Positions 30,974 to 33,182 of a DNA stretch of 33,182 nucleotides are shown here, one piece after another. The stretch covers positions 1 through 33,182 of the forward strand of contig JAFZIG010000176.1 in NCBI GenBank assembly GCA_017554485.1, read 5' to 3'. The position numbers and the translations under genes were made by a program. Numbering within the stretch: the stretch's first letter is position 1; every line of letters begins with the position of its first letter. The notes under the pieces are model-generated. The model had not been told where the DNA came from. It was given only the letters and a program-made list of their open reading frames with translations, and did not search any database. The DNA comes from Acidaminococcaceae bacterium (GTDB lineage: Bacteria > Bacillota > Negativicutes > Acidaminococcales > Acidaminococcaceae).

Positions 30974-33182
30974 CACGGATAATCATCTTTTCAAACTCTT
31001 CCGGCGGCAGCGGACGGGAGAAGTAATATCCCTGTATCAGGTCGCAGCCTGCGTTCTTCAGCATCAGCATCTGGTTTTCCGTTTCTACGCCTTCCGCGAT
31101 GACAAGCAGTTTCAGGTTCCTGGCAATGTCCAGGATCAGTTGAACCAGGCGGAAATCCTGCTCACTGTGCTCAATGTTCAGGATGAATCCCCTGTCCATC
31201 TTCAAAATATCCACCGGCATGGAGGAAAGCATATTCAATGAAGAATACCCGGAGCCGAAATCGTCCATTTCGATTTCATAGCCTTTATCCCGAAGCCGCT
31301 TCATGATTTTTAAGAGTTCTTCCGCGTTTTCCGTGTAAGCGGATTCCGTTACTTCCAGCTTAAGCAGCTTGCGGTCCAGGCCATTATCCGCAATGAGACC
31401 CTCCAGTATATCCTCCAGCATGGGATCAAAGATATCTACCCGGGAGAGGTTGACGGAAACCGGTACGGATATGCCAAGCTTCTCCTTCCATTCGGCAATC
31501 TGCCGGGCCGCTTCCGCCCACACATATTTATCTACCACGCTGATCTGGCCGTTCCCTTCAAACAGCGGGATAAAGTCACACGGGGGGATGAGGCCCAGTT
31601 CCGGATGCTGCCAGCGGATCAGGGCTTCCGCGCTGGCCAAACGTGGCGGTTCGCTTTGGACGTTATACTTGGGCTGGTAGTATACTTTAAATTCCCGGTT
31701 TTCCACCGCCCGCCGCAAATCGTTCAGCAGCCGCTGGTTATAGTTTTCTTTATTTCGAATCGTATCGTTGTATACCATAAGGTGCGTGTTCTTCCCCCGC
31801 ACCATATTACAGGCTGACGAGGCTCTTTCAAAAGCCTCATTCGGTTCCACTCCTTCCTGCCAGGGCATGATCCCCATGCGCAGGCGGATGCTGGCGCTGC
31901 GGGACAGTTCGTCCAGCTTTTCCTGGAAACGGTCCAGCAAGGCCTGATAATTATCCACATGTTTGCAGTAAATATCAAACCGGTCTGCCTCAATACGGCC
32001 GGCGATGCCTCCGTTCTCTTTCAAAAAGACCTGTATCTCGTCGCCCAGGGAGCGCAGCACATTGTCTCCGAACTCACGACCGTTCAATTCATTTACGAGA
32101 TGGAACTGTTCAATATTCATCACAATGGCGTCCATCTTCCAGTCGGCAAGCGTTTTTCGGAACCGTCTGGCATATTCATGGAAAAAGCCCCGGTTGAACA
32201 GCCCGGTCAGTTCGTCATTCTCCGCCGCGGAAATGAGCTGCTGCCTCTCGGATGATGCTTTTTGCGCCCTGGCGCCGAACAGCAGCAAGGCAAACAGGAT
32301 GGCGGCAATGGTAGCGACAACTGCTATGACAGCGGCCAGATTGTCCTGCACAAAATCTTCAAAGCGGACCTTTTTCTCCTCATAGGAATAGCCTGCCAGC
32401 GCCGAATAGAGCGATGCTTCCGGCACAAGATGCCCGACTTTGTTGAGGATGGAGTACAGCTGCGCGTTTTCCCGCTGCAGGGCGAAGGAATAGTCCATAT
32501 CTACCCCGGTGGAAATCGCAGTCAGCTTGAATTTATTGAGCTGGTCGGCCAGAATGTTAAGCCGGTAGGAAGTAATCAGGAAACAGTCGGCTTCCCTGGC
32601 GGCTACTGCATGAAACCGTTCTCCCGACTTGTCAAACAACACCACTTTCCATCTGGGGAAATGCTTTTTCAGGAAGCTCTCATGATAGTGATAGCCCTTC
32701 ACATAGGCGACGCTTTCAATTTCCTTCAGGGAATAATTCTTCTTGTGCCCTTTCCGCATCACCGCGAAGACTTGCGCATGCATGGAAGGATCTGTCACTA
32801 ACAGGTCTGCTCTTTCCGCTTCATAGTCGGTATAGCTTACGGGGAACAGGCAGTCCACTTCTCCCTTCCGCAGAGCCTCTAACGCAGCTTCCATGCTTGG
32901 AATCGGTACCGGTTCAAACGTCAGGTTCGCGTTTTTTATACGGGAAGAAGCGATTTCCAGATAATCCTTCAGTGCTCCCGTTAGTTTTCCCGTTTCCGCA
33001 TCCTTCCCGCAGTAGGGCAGAAAGTCGGTCCGGTATCCTATCCGGATTTTTCCGTGGCGTGTAAGCCAGTCGTTTTCGGAAGGGGTAAAGTAGGCGCCGA
33101 AATCGCTGCCGAAAAAATACTTCCTATACATCTGCTGGTTATAAAACCGGTTTTCATCCTGGATCCGGTTCATGGCGGCATC
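30963..33182 (-). CDS. Membrane sensor with solute-binding, degenerate GGDEF and EAL domains (5' end outside window)
   Basis: The frame is open to the right edge; the three codons before the first visible Met (33173) are coding, so the start lies outside. Positions are counted from that Met. Residues about 30-265 are a periplasmic SBP_bac_3-type domain (GKIRIGYRTDFLPYC start); such proteins often carry two in tandem, and a first may lie upstream. A membrane helix at about 280-303 leads to a GGDEF domain (DELTGLFNRGFF) whose active-site loop reads EADRF in place of GGDEF, so diguanylate cyclase activity is unlikely. The EAL domain (about 480-730) keeps AEALIRW, VNLSR, EVTES, DDFGSGYSS, KMDRGF, AEGVE and GYYFSRP, so cyclic-di-GMP phosphodiesterase activity is expected. 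Role inferred: ligand-controlled lowering of cyclic-di-GMP. It is unrelated to the phage-like block and convergent to it. Confidence 0.9.
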   Translation of the reverse strand, partial: DAAMNRIQDENRFYNQQMYRKYFFGSDFGAYFTPSENDWLTRHGKIRIGYRTDFLPYCGKDAETGKLTGALKDYLEIASSRIKNANLTFEPVPIPSMEAALEALRKGEVDCLFPVSYTDYEAERADLLVTDPSMHAQVFAVMRKGHKKNYSLKEIESVAYVKGYHYHESFLKKHFPRWKVVLFDKSGERFHAVAAREADCFLITSYRLNILADQLNKFKLTAISTGVDMDYSFALQRENAQLYSILNKVGHLVPEASLYSALAGYSYEEKKVRFEDFVQDNLAAVIAVVATIAAILFALLLFGARAQKASSERQQLISAAENDELTGLFNRGFFHEYARRFRKTLADWKMDAIVMNIEQFHLVNELNGREFGDNVLRSLGDEIQVFLKENGGIAGRIEADRFDIYCKHVDNYQALLDRFQEKLDELSRSASIRLRMGIMPWQEGVEPNEAFERASSACNMVRGKNTHLMVYNDTIRNKENYNQRLLNDLRRAVENREFKVYYQPKYNVQSEPPRLASAEALIRWQHPELGLIPPCDFIPLFEGNGQISVVDKYVWAEAARQIAEWKEKLGISVPVSVNLSRVDIFDPMLEDILEGLIADNGLDRKLLKLEVTESAYTENAEELLKIMKRLRDKGYEIEMDDFGSGYSSLNMLSSMPVDILKMDRGFILNIEHSEQDFRLVQLILDIARNLKLLVIAEGVETENQMLMLKNAGCDLIQGYYFSRPLPPEEFEKMIIREKG

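Overview
The window looks like chromosome of a diderm Firmicute (class Negativicutes; genus not resolvable by eye). It combines outer-membrane secretion systems (a two-partner secretion pair and a trimeric autotransporter, both with an ESPR-type extended signal peptide) with Firmicutes-style small genes (DUF1659, DUF2922, YvrJ), strong AGGAGG-type ribosome sites and TTGACA/TATACT-type promoters. No rRNA, tRNA, CRISPR, transposase or integrase was seen.

Layout. (1) 1-23,048, minus strand: an apparent adhesin operon read right to left. A giant 6,536-residue TpsA filamentous adhesin is followed 49 nt later by its TpsB (FhaC/ShlB-type) transporter, and 29 nt after that by a YadA-like trimeric autotransporter cut by the left window edge. 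An AT-rich promoter region and a strong terminator separate it from the next block. (2) 23,403-26,033, minus strand: a cassette of small genes: a Xre-type regulator, a cytoplasmic-looking N-acetylmuramoyl-L-alanine amidase, DUF1659, DUF2922, a 57-aa YvrJ-type membrane protein and a stand-alone protein resembling the N-terminal part of D5-type phage/plasmid primases. Hairpins lie in several intergenic gaps. (3) 26,034-26,425: a divergent control region with a promoter on each strand and four copies of a TTACA-N7-TTAC repeat between them. (4) 26,426-30,832, plus strand: a phage-type replication module: sigma-70-like factor, replisome organizer/initiator, DnaC-like helicase loader and DnaB-family helicase, tightly spaced or overlapping except for one 90-nt gap. 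Inside the initiator gene, five GTGAC iterons in 56 bp are followed directly by a very AT-rich stretch, the layout of an initiator-embedded phage origin. (5) 30,963-33,182, minus strand: a membrane protein with periplasmic solute-binding, degenerate GGDEF and intact-looking EAL domains, cut by the right edge, with a bidirectional terminator between it and the helicase gene.

Reading. Blocks 2-4 look like the early/replication and lysis-like parts of a prophage or related element, without any structural, packaging or integration genes in view. They are bracketed by two related ~85-nt sequences (core 29 of 32 identical). The most interesting signals are the predicted origin inside the initiator gene, the repeat array in the divergent promoter region, the flanking direct repeats, and a run of eight C in the signal region of the giant adhesin that could act as an on/off switch.
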